The notes under the pieces were generated by a model, which saw only the letters and a list, made by a program, of their open reading frames with translations, was not told the DNA's origin and made no database searches. A stretch of DNA of 64,000 bases, taken from assembly GCA_023374025.1 (NCBI GenBank), contig SIJG01000126.1, forward strand, positions 170,606-234,605, written 5' to 3'. This DNA is from Heterodera schachtii. Lineage: Eukaryota; Nematoda; Chromadorea; Rhabditida; Heteroderidae. Shown here piece by piece: positions 1 to 13,550 of the stretch. Position 1 is the stretch's first letter; every line of letters begins with the position of its first letter. The position numbers and the translations under genes are program-made.

Positions 1-1170
1 AATTTAATAGTTTCATTATTTATATTTGTTTAATATGAATTTATTCATTTTATACTTTTATACGGGATACCATTATATATTTAAACATAAATTATATTAA
101 TATGATAAATATTCTGGTATATTTTATTCTGCTTTTATTATTTAACTAATTTTGGTAATATTTGTAAAAAAAATTTCTTTAATAGCTTTAATCATAAGAT
201 AAATATTTGAAAAATATTTTTAATAATGAGATTTAAAAATTAAAATAAAGGATTAATTAGTTCAAAATTGAACGATAAAATAATATTAATTAACAAATGC
301 AAAATAATTATTAAAAATAAAAGCATAAAAAACAAATTTAATATTCATTTAGGGTTTTTGAAAAAATCCTTAACAAAAATGCAATAAAAACGAAAAATAC
401 AATCACTAAGAAATGGTCCGAAAATTTTCAGAAATTATACTCCTAAGAATTGAAAATTTTTCCCAAAATTGATCCACAAAATTTAATATTTTTTTCTTAA
501 AAAATTTTTTGGTTTTCAAATTTGTTTTTTTGAAAAAACTTTTTAAAATATAATGATGAAAATAAAAATATAATATTTTTTTATTGCTTTGCTTCAGAGC
601 TAAATCAATCCCTCAGCTAAAATAAACATTTATAAGAATGAATCGTACTATGAATAAATTTAAAACAAATATGTATTGACATTTAGTAAAAAAGTGTAAG
701 ATGAACAAAAAAAAACTCGTATTAAAGTTAATTAAAAATATTTTGCAAAAAAATAGAAAATAAATAAATTAATAATAAAAATAGCCGTAACGTTTAAATG
801 AATTCATCAAAAATAATTGACATCATTTGATAATTATTAATGCCAAAAATTTTCTTCCTTATTTTAAAAAAGTAAAATATATTTAAGAATTACTAAGGAA
901 TTTTAAGATTATAAAACGTCTAATTTCTTCAAACCAATTATTTTTCTTGAAATGATGAGACTATTTTGAATTTAAAGATATTTAAAATATTTATTGTAAG
1001 TAATTCGGATAAAAAAATGAAGAAATATTTAGAAAAAAAGATCACAAGTCACACAATTAAAAATAAATATAAGTCAAAGCGACTCAAATTTATCAAAATT
1101 ATCTAATCGCTTATGTAACTATTAAATATATATATAGGTATATATATTTTTTAGTCCTTCGACTTTTAAT
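1..1170. other. AT-rich non-coding stretch
   Basis: No open frame of coding character is visible. The stretch holds poly-A and poly-T tracts, a short (AT)n run near 1124-1150 and one copy of the dispersed core B module described separately. I see no splice-flanked exon. Confidence 0.6.
342..530 (+). repeat. Core B repeat module, copy 1
   Basis: This copy carries the run aacaaaaatgcaataaaaac followed by two spaced boxes, 'cactaagaa' and 'ctcctaagaat', each next to 'gaaaattttc'. The same order of boxes recurs at 13.78, 20.31, 26.57 (reverse), 36.49, 44.28 (reverse), 46.00 (reverse) and 60.36 kb (reverse). The stretch after the second box (ttgatccacaaaatttaata) also aligns with the 20.31-kb copy. 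No terminal repeat is visible here, so it is probably a truncated relic of a larger element. Confidence 0.6.
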
Positions 1171-2085
1171 TAGGGTTACACGGGTCCGGGTACCCGACCG
1201 GGTCCTAGACCCGGATACCCGGTTTTTTCACTACCCGGACCCGGACTCGGTTTTTTGAAAATCCAATACCCGGTACCCGACCCGGTAGGTTCGGGTCCAA
1301 CCGGGTCCAAAAGTACACTGGTAAGAATGGGGGTCTGGATCAAATTGTTGACCAAAGTTGGAGGAAAGGAAAAATTTTTTTAAATTAAATTAAGATTTAT
1401 TTTAAAAACTATTTATTTAATCTTTTGGTTTCTGTTTCGTGTTTCTCAGGTACACTCTTTTGCATATCGATTTCAATCAAAAATTTTTAAATAAAATTAC
1501 TTTCTTCTTTTATAAATAAATTTTTTTTTAAATTTTGATATAATTTTTATACAATATCAAAAATAATAAATTTGAAGGAAAAATAGTATTTTTGCATAAA
1601 TTTTCGATTTTCCTTGTTGGTGTCCCTCCAAAACCTATCTCATCCAAATTTTCGTAAAAATTTCGCTAAATTTTTCCGAAAGTCCACAAAACTATTAATT
1701 TTTTGTTGAAAATCTGCTAAGAATATGGCCAAAATTCCCAATTTTTCCTGGCGGCGCCTGTCGGCACCGCCGGACTAGAAATTCTTTTTTTCATAAAAAA
1801 TTGCCTCAAATTTAATTTTTTTTTTTGGACAAAATCTGTTACAAATCGCACTAAGAATTACAAAAAACAAAAAAATTCATGGCCGCCTTTAAGTATAAGC
1901 TTTTATTTAAAAAAAAAAATTACCTAATTTGAGAAAAAAAATAAATATTTTTTGGATTTTTTTTCAGGACCCGGTTGGACCCGATACCCGGACCCGGTTT
2001 AAAATCTTGGACCCGGACGGCTTTTCAGGACCCGGCAATACCCGGACCCGATTTTTGCCCAAATACCCGGACCCGTGTAACCCTA
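1171..2085. mobile_element. Non-autonomous hAT-like TIR element with cccgg arrays
   Basis: The ends are inverted copies: tagggttacacgggtccggg on the left and its complement on the right, ending ccgtgtaacccta. Inside each end is an array of overlapping words such as gggtaccc, cccggaccc and gacccggtt (about 1180-1310 and 1968-2070). The middle (1330-1960) is AT-rich and includes a GC-rich core A copy at 1746-1776. The 915-bp length and TAGGG/CCCTA ends match the better-preserved elements at 13551 and 26180, which have 8-bp target duplications. Here the flanks (cttttaat and atttaaac) share only tttaa, so the duplication has decayed or the ends are offset by a base or two. No transposase is present; a 60-codon frame over 1929-2111 merely reads the array. 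Confidence 0.75.
1746..1776 (-). repeat. Core A GC-rich motif, copy 1
   Basis: A block read on the minus strand as tccggcggtgccgacaggcg followed by ccgccagg. It is nearly self-complementary and stands out sharply from its AT-rich surroundings. Related blocks occur at 18.98, 19.37 and 49.81 kb. This copy lies inside the TIR element 1171-2085. Confidence 0.55.
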
Positions 2086-2699
2086 ATTTAAACTGCATTT
2101 TATTTATATAATTATTTTTTGCTGTATTAAATGCATTATTAGTTTGTAAAATGCTTTGGCTGTGAATTTAAAAGAAATTGTACAAATTAATTTGGTTTAT
2201 TTCTTATTGTATACATTTATTCTACCAATAATTAATATATTTCAAAAAATAAAATTAAAACTTAATTAAAATTGATATTAGGAACAGTAAAAAAGAAAAC
2301 AAAAAACAATATAATTGAAATTTAGAAGAATTTGCATTAGGTAAAAACTTTTATTTTTTTCTCTTTAAAATTTTTTTTTTCTTGAAAGATAGATTGCTAT
2401 TTTTTCAACAATAAAAAACTTGTCCCAATTAATGCTTTTTTCAATCGTTTTTATATGGGTCGAGTGAATTTTAAAAAGGGGTATACCCACCTTAAGCAAA
2501 TGAACTATTTTACAATAACAAACCGAAACAATAGGAAACCCCTTTTGCTTCGGCAAAAGAAATATATTTGTAAACAAAAAATAACTTTTTTAATAGAACT
2601 CTTCTCTTAGAAACACTAAATTCATAATGCTGTTGTTGCTGCCTTAAACATTGGGTTCCTTTTATATTTTATTGATTTATTTTCAATATATATTTTGTA

Positions 2700-2823
2700 C
2701 CATCCTGTGAACTTTATTTTATTTTATTTCGTTTGCTTTAGTTTTTTAATTTACACCAGTGTAAATGTACTTTTTAGTACCTTGTGGTTGCTCGATAAAT
2801 AAATAAATAAATAAAATAAATAG
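2700..2823 (+). repeat. Probable non-LTR retroposon 3' tail
   Basis: The segment ends in a run of ataa/aaat units (2795-2823) directly after ttgtggttgctcgataaata, and carries a small hairpin, tttacac-cag-gtgtaaa, at about 2751-2767. A unique body followed by an (AAAT)n tail is typical of the 3' end of LINE or LINE-driven SINE copies. There is no upstream reverse transcriptase, so the copy is 5'-truncated or a SINE. The family cannot be named from this. Confidence 0.45.
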
Positions 2824-2907
2824 ATAATCATGTTGTATGTTATATTAGTACGAGATTATATTATATTTTTTAAAGTTATTTTATAAAAACCAGGAATGTT
2901 TAATTAT

Positions 2908-2950
2908 GAACTCATAAAATGCTTTTGAAATCATAAAGTGCACGAGAACC
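2908..2950 (+). repeat. Short dispersed repeat shared with 53315-53357
   Basis: Both places contain actcataaaa followed about 15-20 bases later by a second cataaagtgca and then a gagaacc/tagagcc end. Identity is partial. It may be an old transposon fragment. Confidence 0.3.
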
Positions 2951-3780
2951 ATTTTAACTGAATTTTTTCTTAGCCACTCATCCCAATTTTTAAATTAATT
3001 TATTTGTACAATAGTCTTTTCGGGCTTTAAGAACGGGCTAACAAATAAGTTGTTTTTATTTTGTTCCAATTGTCAGTTCTTGTTTTACCGGCAGTTTTCT
3101 TTAATTTAACAAATGTATTTTAGAATTTTAATAATTAATATTTGTATATTTAATTTTGTTTAGCTCTATAATTACACATTTATTTATTTATTCTTATTTC
3201 ACATGAATTATAAGATTATAAGTTAGTGATATATCTACATCATATGAAATTAATCATGAAACAATTATTTGGTCACGAAAAGATTTTGTTGAGCCTTTTA
3301 AAAATAAAATAAGATTTATTATCTAAGAAAATTAGTTTAGTAATATTTTATTTAAAAAAAATTAAAAAGTTTCTCATTTTAAAGTTTTTGCATGATAAAT
3401 CTTCTTCTATTTATTAATTGATATCTTTTTAGCTATGTTTGTTTTTTCAACAACCATTTTTTAAATTGATAAATACTAAAATTAAGATATGTTTTCTAAT
3501 CTTTATGTTTTTGTAACTTATTTTAAACAATTTCAATTTAAACTTATTTAAAGGGTAATTTATTATTTAGACTTTCTTCTATGGCCTTTCCAGCGCTTTA
3601 TTTTTCCTTACTTTTTTTTATTGAAATAAATATAAATTTAATAATAAATCGCTTTATGGTTAATTGTTGGTGATATTTTATTTTTTAAACATATTCAAAC
3701 CGAATAAATTTCTGTCATGTTAAGCTCATTTTATTTCTTTATACAATAAATCCCTGAAAAAAGTAATTAGGTTTAAATAA

Positions 3781-4017
3781 ATTAAAAAGAACAGAGATTG
3801 GACCGATCCTGTCCCGGCACAGTTTTTAGCGGGCCTGGCAAATCCCAAAACACCGCACTGGCGATTTTTAGAAACATCCGGTCATTACTTATTACCTTAT
3901 TCAGGCTTTGGGCTTTCGAATGATACCTAAATAAAGGATTTGTTGGAACATGAAAAACTGGTCTATAAAACAGAAATACGAATGAACGCATAAAATTTAA
4001 ATTGGCAAAATCCATGT
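3781..4017. other. Slightly GC-richer island, unidentified
   Basis: A 77-codon minus-strand frame spans 3782-4015, starting MDFANLNFMRSFVFLFYRPV. The DNA includes agattggaccgatcctgtcc and gggcctggcaaatccc, words unlike the surrounding AT-rich sequence but a little like the GC-rich ends of the local TIR elements. It is more likely a decayed transposon piece than a gene. No splice sites, domain or conserved motif is visible. Confidence 0.25.
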
Positions 4018-5663
4018 TTAGCCATTAATTTTGTTATTTTGTTAAGGAAGCACTAATAAAATTAAATGATTCAATATGATTTTTTAAATTGTTTCAAATT
4101 GCTATGTCATTATTAAAAAATTTTTCATGGTAATTTTCGAAAATAGTCTTTTGCTTTTAAAATAACTTTATAATTTGACAAATTGTCTTACCATTAAAAA
4201 TAAATGATATATTTTGCTTATTTATTTAATTTATTCAATAACAATTTAATTAAAACTTTTTTAAGTTTTGTTACTATATTTAATCTAAAAACTTTTTAAA
4301 TGAATTTATCTTAAATTATGTGTTACTTTTTTAATTCAAAATAATTTTATTATTCTCTTGTTTTTCTGTTCGTACATATCTGTGTTTAGTTTTTTTAAAT
4401 AAAAAGAAATTCATGTTTTTAATAGATTTTTACATTATTGTTTTAATTTTGCATTGATTAATTACATTCTCTATAATAATAAAATGATTAAACAATTATT
4501 CAATTAAAAATTAAATCTTTATCACTTTTTATTTATTTTAAATTCAACTATTAATTATTGCAACAATTTAAGTGTAAAATAAAATTATAATCGAAGGATG
4601 TTTCTCGAAAGTAACAAAAATTTAAAAATTCTTTTAAAATTTTAAACTTTTTTTTGACAATTTTTAATTTATACAATAATTTAATTGCTTAAAAAAACAT
4701 CGGTTTTGTGCGTATCTGGCAACGGAAAAACCCGCAGTGCGAAGAATAAAGAAAATTTTAACAAAAAAATACAAACAAAAAAAATTATCGACCAATTAAT
4801 TCACTACGCAGTCATTATCTAAATTTTTTTAAAATAAATACAATTAAAAAAGCCTAACATAATTCTTTAATTGTATAAGAGAAACCGAGCACATATAAAA
4901 ATGGTTTTATGCATTTATTTAAATAAATTTATTTATTTATATTATTTTTCTTTATTTGAAATAAATTGAGGAAGACCAGACCGATACTAAAAATACATTA
5001 AACATTTTTAATTGTTGCTGAATATATTTCATATTATTTAAAGCATGAAATTGGGGTTCATTTTGCTAATTCTAAAATTTTAAACATCGTTTATTTAGTC
5101 TACACCAACTAACAAAACGTAATTGATATTCATGAAATTTAAAAGATAAGAGTAAAAAGATAAAATTAAGGTTAATTATGCAATAATTTAAAAATAATTA
5201 AAATAATAAGAAAACACCTTATAACGGTGCAGATAATAACAAAAACATGCAAAAATTAACATACACTTTAAAGAATAAAGAGTAGATCGCATAAAAAAAA
5301 TTTAAATTAAAAATTATATATATTTTATTATAAATTACTTTTTAGTAAAATTTTATTTAAAATTATTTTCTAATTTATAATTTTAATACGTTTAATCATA
5401 TATATTAAGATTATTTAAAATTAATCCTTAATAAATAAATAAAAAATGTTTATTGAAATTTTAATTATTTCATAAATTTGAGAACGGACACAATCTACGC
5501 TTGAATGTTGTCAATTATATGATATATTTTTTTCTTTATAACTTATAAAGAATTTTGTTTTTGTCAATTTTTATTATTAATTCATTCATAACAAATTGCA
5601 ATTCATATTTATTTTATATGATTTGATTTCAGAGTAAAATGAAATTTCAAATATGATCATTTA

Positions 5664-6918
5664 AATTATGTGTTTTTGTAAATTATTATTAACCGGGAAT
5701 TTGAGAAAATTTTACCGGCACTTGAAAATGCATAAAATTAAAATCTATTAACTAAATTATTATTGTTATTTGAAGTCAAAAATTAAATAATGCTTTGATA
5801 ATGAATAAACAAAAAAACTTTACTTTAATATAGATTGAATGGTGATTTGTGTCTATTATGTATTAATTTTATTTCAAAAATCAGAACTTTAATAATTATT
5901 ATAAAAAAACCAGCGCAATAAGGCATTCGGGTGGTCTTGGGATATTCTTCAAAAACTAATTTTCGATTTTCTTAAATCCATAAATCACATAGGGAAAACA
6001 ACGAGATCCTGATGATTACTATACTCATTATTTTTTATATTTCTATAAATGCGTCAGTGAAAAAAGACCGTCAGTAAAATTTTATTGTTATAAAAAAAGG
6101 ATCATCAAAGTTCAATATAAAATTTAAAAATAAAGAATTAAATTTTAAAATCCATAAATATTAAATAATGAGCCCGATTTTCGGACCAGACATTTGCGCC
6201 CTACAGCTTAGAATTTAACGCCAACACAGGCGGATTTTTGGGACAATATCTTTAATTTTATAAGTTATGGCAAAAATTAAAAAACTTCGTTAAGTCAAAT
6301 AATCTTACATAATTTATATAAAACTGAAGGTAATTTTTTAAAAATTATCAATCCAGTAGATAACAACTAGGATACGCAGAAGATTTCATATATTTTTAAT
6401 TTGTTAAAAAGTTGTCTGAAAAAATAGATTTTTAAAACCATATGAAATCTAAGTTTACTTATATTAAGTACTTATGAAAAATCTTATTAATTAACCTAAA
6501 TTTACATTAAAGAAAAATAAACGAAAAATTATTTTACACAATAAAGTGATTAACACATTGCAAAATCTAGAGATAACAAAAAATCATATATAAAAATATA
6601 TAATATTAATGCAAGAGTTTTACAAACTATATATAAATCATTGGAAAAAATTCTAATGAAAATTAAGGTTTTCCATTAACAATATAAATATAAATATGGG
6701 ACTTAAACAAAAAATATTAATTAAAAAAAATTAGCTTAATCACTTAAAAAGCATTTTATATTTTTAATAGATTAATTTTCAAAAACATAATAAGAAAAAC
6801 CAAAATATAAAGATAAATTTAAAGAATATAAATGGATATAAGACAAATATAATATATAACAAATTTAAATTATATAATATTTTATTTTTTTACCTTTTTA
6901 GATGCTTTAGAGACTTTA
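5664..6918 (+). repeat. 1.2-kb direct repeat, copy 1
   Basis: From gggaatttgagaaaatttta (5695) to gatgctttagagac (about 6914) this matches 15558-16777 in the same orientation at an offset of about 9.86 kb. The first roughly 900 bases look identical on reading; the last 350 bases carry several substitutions and small indels. Upstream homology continues over tttttgtaaattattatta (5670-5690), but the second copy has about 58 extra bases between that and the main block. No open frame longer than about 60 codons and no terminal repeats are visible, so the type of element is unknown. Confidence 0.85.
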
Positions 6919-9900
6919 ATTAATTCCCTTTAAAATTATTAATCTCTGATTGCGTTCTTTGTTTGTTTTTTTGATGTTGTTCTTTGGGTGGTTTAATGTT
7001 TTTGTAAATATATATGAATAATCTTTATTATAGGTTGCTATGTATCATTTATCATTTAAGTGAGTTTTTTAATTATTATTTTTAATATTTATGAAAAAAG
7101 TTATTTTCTTATTACTTTTGCCTTCCTGAATAAGATCTTGAGTTAATCAAACAATTTATTTTCTGCAAATAATCTATAAATATAAACTCATTTTTTCTTA
7201 ATTACATATTATGTTTTAAATTAAAAAAAAAGTTTTTTTTCCATTTAATGTTTTTTTGCATTTCTTAAAATAATAAATTAATTAATTTTATTGTTTATTT
7301 ATTTGCGTTTTTAATTTTATTAAATTAATAACTCAATTTTTTCAAAATAATTAATTATTTAATATATTTGATAATATTTTTTAATAATATTTTAATATTT
7401 TAGAATTAAAAATATTTCAAGATAAATTTATTAAAATAGAACTAATTTGCAAGGAACAAGAAAATTAATGTTAAAAAATAAATTTTATTCAATTTTGCAA
7501 AAATATAAAGTGGTACAGGTAATATAGCAAATTTAGTTAACTTTTAACATGATTATGCTGATAAATTATTAATTATAATAAATTTATTTATTTTTTTATT
7601 TTAGGCATTCAATTTTAAATGTGAGTATTTCATTTTCTGTACAAATTTAATTTTTATCTTTTTAAATATTTTTTATAATTATATTATAATTTTTCTTTAT
7701 TTACGGTTCCAAGAAGCAATAAAATGATGAATATAAAAAAATACGAAAATTAAAAAAAATAAAATTATTAAATATTCATAGAAAAAAAATTACTAAACTT
7801 AATAATTCAATTAATTGATGCGCTTTTCTGTATAAATTAACCACAAAATTTTACTCCTTTTATTCTAGAAAAAATAATAATAAAATAAAAAAATATATAT
7901 TATTAAAAATAATAAAATTTATTATTTTTTATTATTTGATATGAATTGAAGCAACAGACAGATAAGATACAATTATAAGAAGCAATAAAATGATGAAATT
8001 TATAAAAAATATTAAAATTTCGAAAAACAAAATTATTAAATAATCATAGAATAATAAGTTACAAAACTTAATTGAATATTTTAAGGGATAATTCAATTGT
8101 TTTAATTCTTGCTATCAGAATATTAATGGTTAAAATTGGTTTTGAAAAAATATAAAAAAGTCAAAAATTAAAACAAATAATCATCGAATTCAAACGCAAA
8201 TGATTAATATAAACGATAAATTTTTTAATAAAATAAATAAAAATGAATTTTATTACAAACAATATATGATTAAATAAATGATTTCGCACTTGGCTCTTTT
8301 GATTAATTTTTATAATTAAATGAAAATTTAAATAAATATCTAAATATAAATTTTTTATTGCTACAAATTCAGTTTTAGAATGTAAAATAAAATAAGCCTA
8401 TTTCGTAAAAATGATTAATATAAAATTGTTTTTAAATACCTAGAATTTAATTGAATTTATCTCCAAATGCAAAAAATAATAATAATCTTAAAACAGATTT
8501 TGAAGCTCAAACGATTCTACATTAATTAATTGTTCATTACAACAATTAATATTGATAAATTAATATAATAAGTGAAATTTCCTTTTACTTATTAAATGAA
8601 ATATTAAATTTATAAAAATGAAAATGTGTTTTTTATAACAAACTTACACATAATTAACTAAATGTAAAAATTAAAAAGAAAAAAGAAAAGTTTAAAAAAT
8701 TTTATTTTATTTATATTTTTTGCAATTATAGATAAAGATAAAGTAAATAAATCGAATAGTATTTATTTATTTTAAAAATTTTAATAATGTCATTTTCGCT
8801 ATAATGAAGTCATTAAAAGACATGTTATAAAATTTACAATGATAAATGGTAACTGATCATGCAAAGCTTTATTAAAACACATAATACAAAGTTTTATCAT
8901 ACATTTACAAAATTTTAAACCGTCTACAATAACAACAAATGAAATTAACTGCCAAAAGCACCGACAGTGCCAAAAGCGGCAAAAAAAGAATTTTGCCTTA
9001 AAAACAAAAAAAAACAACTTGAAAAAAAACTTATTGCATAATATCCAAACAAACATATTCAAATTTAAAAAAATTGCTAAATAATTTGAACTGAAACCTC
9101 AAACGGCTTTTGTAAAACGAAAACATAAAGAATTTTAAAATTAAGCACATATAATACATCAAACAAAATCTGCCTATATATTTTATTAAAAAGTGTAAAA
9201 TCCAAAATATAATTACATTTGCTAAAGTGTGGTCGATTATTAATGATTTTTATTGAATCCTAAAATAACCCAATTTTAATAAATAAATAAAATGAATGTC
9301 AAGATAATAAAAGTAGAAGTATTTTTATTTATGCTAAAAAATTTAAATTAATAAAATAAACAATACAAAAAATTAAAATTTAAATAAAGATAATAATAGC
9401 AATTTTATTTATAAAACGAAAACAAAAAAAGAGAAAAAATTTAAAAATTATGTAAGGATTCGCAAACTCTCGTAAATGCTACCATAATATTCGTAAATAA
9501 ATTTTTATACCGAAAATAAAAACCAACAATCCGGCACCTCATAATAACAATACAGCAAGTGAAATCCTTAATAATTAAAAATAAACATAAAATTTTGTTT
9601 TTAACTTAAGTACAAAATTCTTCTCGAGTTATTATGCATATTTTAAAAATATTCTAAAAGCATTCATTCTATGGACAAAGAGTAAATGAACAATTAAATA
9701 TTTGTTTGTAGAACGGAACGAGAAGAGATATAAAATGGCACGAAAGTACAAAACAATATTATGTTATAAATATAAAAATTTTGCAAAAATCATAATAAAT
9801 AAAAAAACAAAAAGTTAATTCAACCCGTTCGAAAAAGGATGATGAAATTATTGACATATCTCACCAATATTCTAAATTAAAAACTATTATTACTATAAAG

Positions 9901-12900
9901 ATTAAAAATTAAATGAAAACATAAGATTTTAATTATAGAAGTGGAGTGGCATGGAGGAGGATGTCATGTCACATTGGAATGTACATAAGACCAAAAAAAA
10001 ATAAAAAATTTAATTTTCTAATCTAAGAACATTTCTCTTTAATGCAAAACTTTAAAAAAATTTTAAAATTTAGAACAATCCGAAATAAGCTTATATTCAA
10101 TTGTCAGTTTACAGACTGAGTTGGCACTCAGAGGCGCAGGAATTTATGAAAATTTACAAATAAAATTTACTAATAAATTGCAATTAGTATAAATAAATAA
10201 AAAATAATATACAAATAAATCTTATTATATGCCAACAAAAGCAAGCATTTAATTAAAATTCCTAAGATTTAAATTACAGGAATAGGAAAAAAACAAAATT
10301 TTCAATATATTTCAATTTAAATTAGTATTAAAATACTTAAAATGTTGTCAAATGGCGCAGAATTTATGATCGATTTGGAAATTCAACACAAATAAAAAAT
10401 GCGAAAATATCAAAAGAATAAATTTAAAACAATCAATATAATTATTTTATTTCATTTTTGTAAATGGTTTTAATTATTAATACGCAAAACAGTTTACCAT
10501 GCAAAATAATTATATTGTTTTATTATTATTTTCATTAATAATATAATGATATTTTTCATAGAGATATTTTCTGTTTTTTTTTCTTCTTTTATTTGTGTAA
10601 TTAATCACTATGATATTGCCATAACATTCAACAAATAAAAGAAAATTTTAGAAAATTAAATTATTTATTATTTTTTATTATAGCTTTTCGTATTTTATTT
10701 GACAATTTGTTTAATTTTATATGTTATTTTAAATAATATGTATTGTAATATAGACATATATATAGAATTAAATTAATTTAAATTATATAATTGTCTTTCT
10801 TTTCGCTTGTACTTTATTGATTAACTTACTTTATGAACTGGTGAATTTTAACAAAAAAATAATATAAAGTTAAATTTTCTTGATCAGTATCCCCACTGTG
10901 CGAGCATTATTTCATTGGCCATTTAAATAACATAAATTTTTGATTTACAGAGTTTATTAATTACACTGTTTTTTAATTATACAATCATTTAGATTAGCCC
11001 GTACATTTGTTTCTTTATTTTTATTCGTCAGCTTTTTCATGTTATCTGTTTTTTAAATATTGCTTTGCTATAAAATATTCTACGGATCAGAATTTATTGT
11101 AATTAATTCAAATTTATATTTTTGTTTTTATTTTATAAAGCATTTTCTTCATTTTTTTATCTGCCAGATTTATTTTGTTGCCGGTAGCAATAGAAAATTT
11201 TTATTTTATTATTGAATTCATTTTATATTTCCACTTCTTTTTATCGTCTTTTTTTAATCTATAAATTAATCTTAATTTTTTTAAGCGTTTTGTTTCTGTA
11301 TTTGCCAACTTTATTCTTTTTATTACTATCGTTTATTCTTTTAAATATTATCAACTTTCGTTTATTTAGTATTTTATAATTAAAAAACCAGATTTATATT
11401 GGCCATAAATTTGTTCAAAATTGACGAAATTTTTTGGAATTTTGCAGGCTAATAGAGCATCTGAAGTGCTCTTGAATGATATAGGATAATTGTATGTTTT
11501 TAGACCCAATCTGAAATTAATTACATTTTTTTAAAGTAAAATGGACTGTCTCGAAAATTAATTTTTAATATAACTCAAATTAGCGGATTAATATTATTCA
11601 AATCGGTTCGGAGTTTAAAAGCAAATAATCAAAATTATAAATTTTTCGATTTTATTAGTGAAACTATTATTTGCGATGCGATATTTATTTGATTTTAAAT
11701 GCTAAAAAACAAATATAAATTGAAATAATCATTAGATTTTTTCTCATGGACAATATCTCCTCATTTCCGCTAATTTTGGTGATAATATTTTAAAAAATCC
11801 TTTCTTTAATTTATTAATTTATTGTTTATAATTCTGAGCTATTTTCAAATAATTAATTCATAGCCTTATCAGAGTTAACAAAGTTTTTGGAATAACTTTT
11901 GCATTCTGTTTTTAAAAATTTTATTTTGCATTTACTAATATTTAATATATTAAACTTTTATGGTATTTAGTTAAACATTCAAACTTCCTTCTAGTTAAGT
12001 TTTTTTTGAAATAAACAATTTATTTTAAAGTGTCAAATAAATAGTTCAAGTATTACTTCTGCTTTATATTGACTTCCAAATAAAATCAAAAGAAAACTAC
12101 AAATTTATTCTCAAATAATTGGCCCAGAATTTCGAAATTTAACTATTTTACAAATAAGAAAATTTAAGTAAATTGAATCGCAGGCACTTATTTTGCTTTT
12201 TTTAGCATTTAAAAAAAAATCATTTAAGCTCAGTTTTCCTATCAATTTAGAATATTTGAAAATGTTTATTTGTCCATTTAAAAATGTTTCTTCCCGTTCA
12301 AATATGTGTTCAATTCGAATAATTATTGTATTTATCCAACATCCAACAAATTTGTAATAATTAAATATAAGCAAAGGGTTTTTTGTATTTTTTAACTGAT
12401 GAGTAAATTATGAGTGATTTTTTCTTTTTTAAATTAAAAGTAAGCGATTAATTTAATAAATCTTTTATTTCTTTAAAAGACATTCAAATTTAATAGTAAT
12501 ATATGGTATTTTACTCAAATTGAGATTAAAGTAATGCAAATAATCAAGAAAAACAATTTTAATTTCCATTTTAATCTTAAATCATTTATTAATTTAAGGT
12601 TCTTATTTGAATAATCATAATTTTATTTTGGTTATTGAAATTGATTATTTATATTATAAAAATTGTATATACATTTATGTTAGGCATAATTTAAATTAAT
12701 TTAATGACACCTATTTATGATACTGTAATAAGTCAAAGAGATACTTTCAAATTTTACCCTGTCTTAATACCACATAATTTTTTTTATATATTTCCATTTT
12801 ATACTATGAATTTTATTTAGGAATGTATGGAAATTCATTTCAAAATATATTAATTTATTATGTTCTGAATACTAAATATATAATGGCTATTATATAATGA

Positions 12901-13542
12901 TGGAATAGTAATTTTTTCTAAATTATTTTGTTTCAAAAAATAGAAATATTTAAATTTGATGGCAAATGTCGATTAAATTAACATTTTTGATTGAATAATT
13001 TGAAAAATAATATTATTTTGCAAAATGTTCTGGTTTTTGACTTCAAAAAAAATTTTTTTTTTTTTTTGTTATTCATGTCCTGGTTACAAAATTTTTCTAT
13101 CCGAACACTTTTTTTTATGTTAGTGGGAACGGCTACAGAATGTTAAGCGCACCTCAAGATTTGGTAATTAAATCGCACAAAAAAGGGAGAAAAAATAAAA
13201 TTAAAAAAAATTTTCTTAACTGGAAAACAAATCCAAATTAAAAATTTTATAAAGTATTTTAACATAATTTTCATTAAATAATTAAAAGGATGAAACTGAA
13301 AAAATTATTATTTTTATTTTGTTTTAAAAAATTTTTCAACAACATAAGAATGTTATTTATACTTTCTTTTGTTTTTTTTTTATAAATATAAATTTTTCCA
13401 CTTTAGATTAAATTGTTTTCTACTTTATTTAACAATATATTTATAATATTGTAAAGTAATTTTCTTTTTTTTCAAATATTTCATATTTTAATCTCATGTC
13501 GCGTACTCAACTGATTTTCATCTTTTTGGTAGGGCTTTATAA
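6919..13542. other. Long AT-rich stretch without a gene
   Basis: No coding sequence is supported. Minor marks are a repeat relic at 11401-11490, a GC-richer spot at 9940-9995 open for 21 codons after an 'attatag', and a direct pair ggcgcagaatttatga-like at 10132 and 10355. A long T-run sits at about 13050-13068. The 87-codon frames at 8799-9062 and 12111-12374 (both minus) are Phe/Ile/Lys-rich with no recognisable motif. Confidence 0.5.
11401..11490 (+). repeat. Relic related to the inside of the 25581 element
   Basis: The series ggccataa, aaaattgac, aatttt, ttttgca-ggctaatagagcat and then tgctc--gaatgat matches 25803-25890 in the same order and spacing with scattered differences. It looks like a fragment of the same transposon family without its ends. 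Confidence 0.55.
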
Positions 13543-13550
13543 ATGATAAT

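Larger units (their letters stand above)
2086..5663. other. AT-rich stretch with small relics
   Basis: Mostly unstructured AT-rich DNA. It contains a probable retroposon 3' tail (2700-2823), a short repeat shared with 53315-53357 and a slightly more GC-rich island at 3781-4017. A small GC-richer patch at 4700-4745 is open on the plus strand for about 40 codons but shows no homology I recognise and no clear splice sites. No gene is supported. Confidence 0.5.

Noticed and set aside
1171..2085. Telomere-related sequence because of tagggtta at the ends
   Set aside because: Only one tagggtta per end, inverted, and it belongs to the TIR; there is no tandem telomere repeat.
8799..9062. 87-codon minus-strand frame rich in Cys and Phe
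   Set aside because: Composition follows the AT-rich DNA and there is no repeated Cys spacing or domain pattern.
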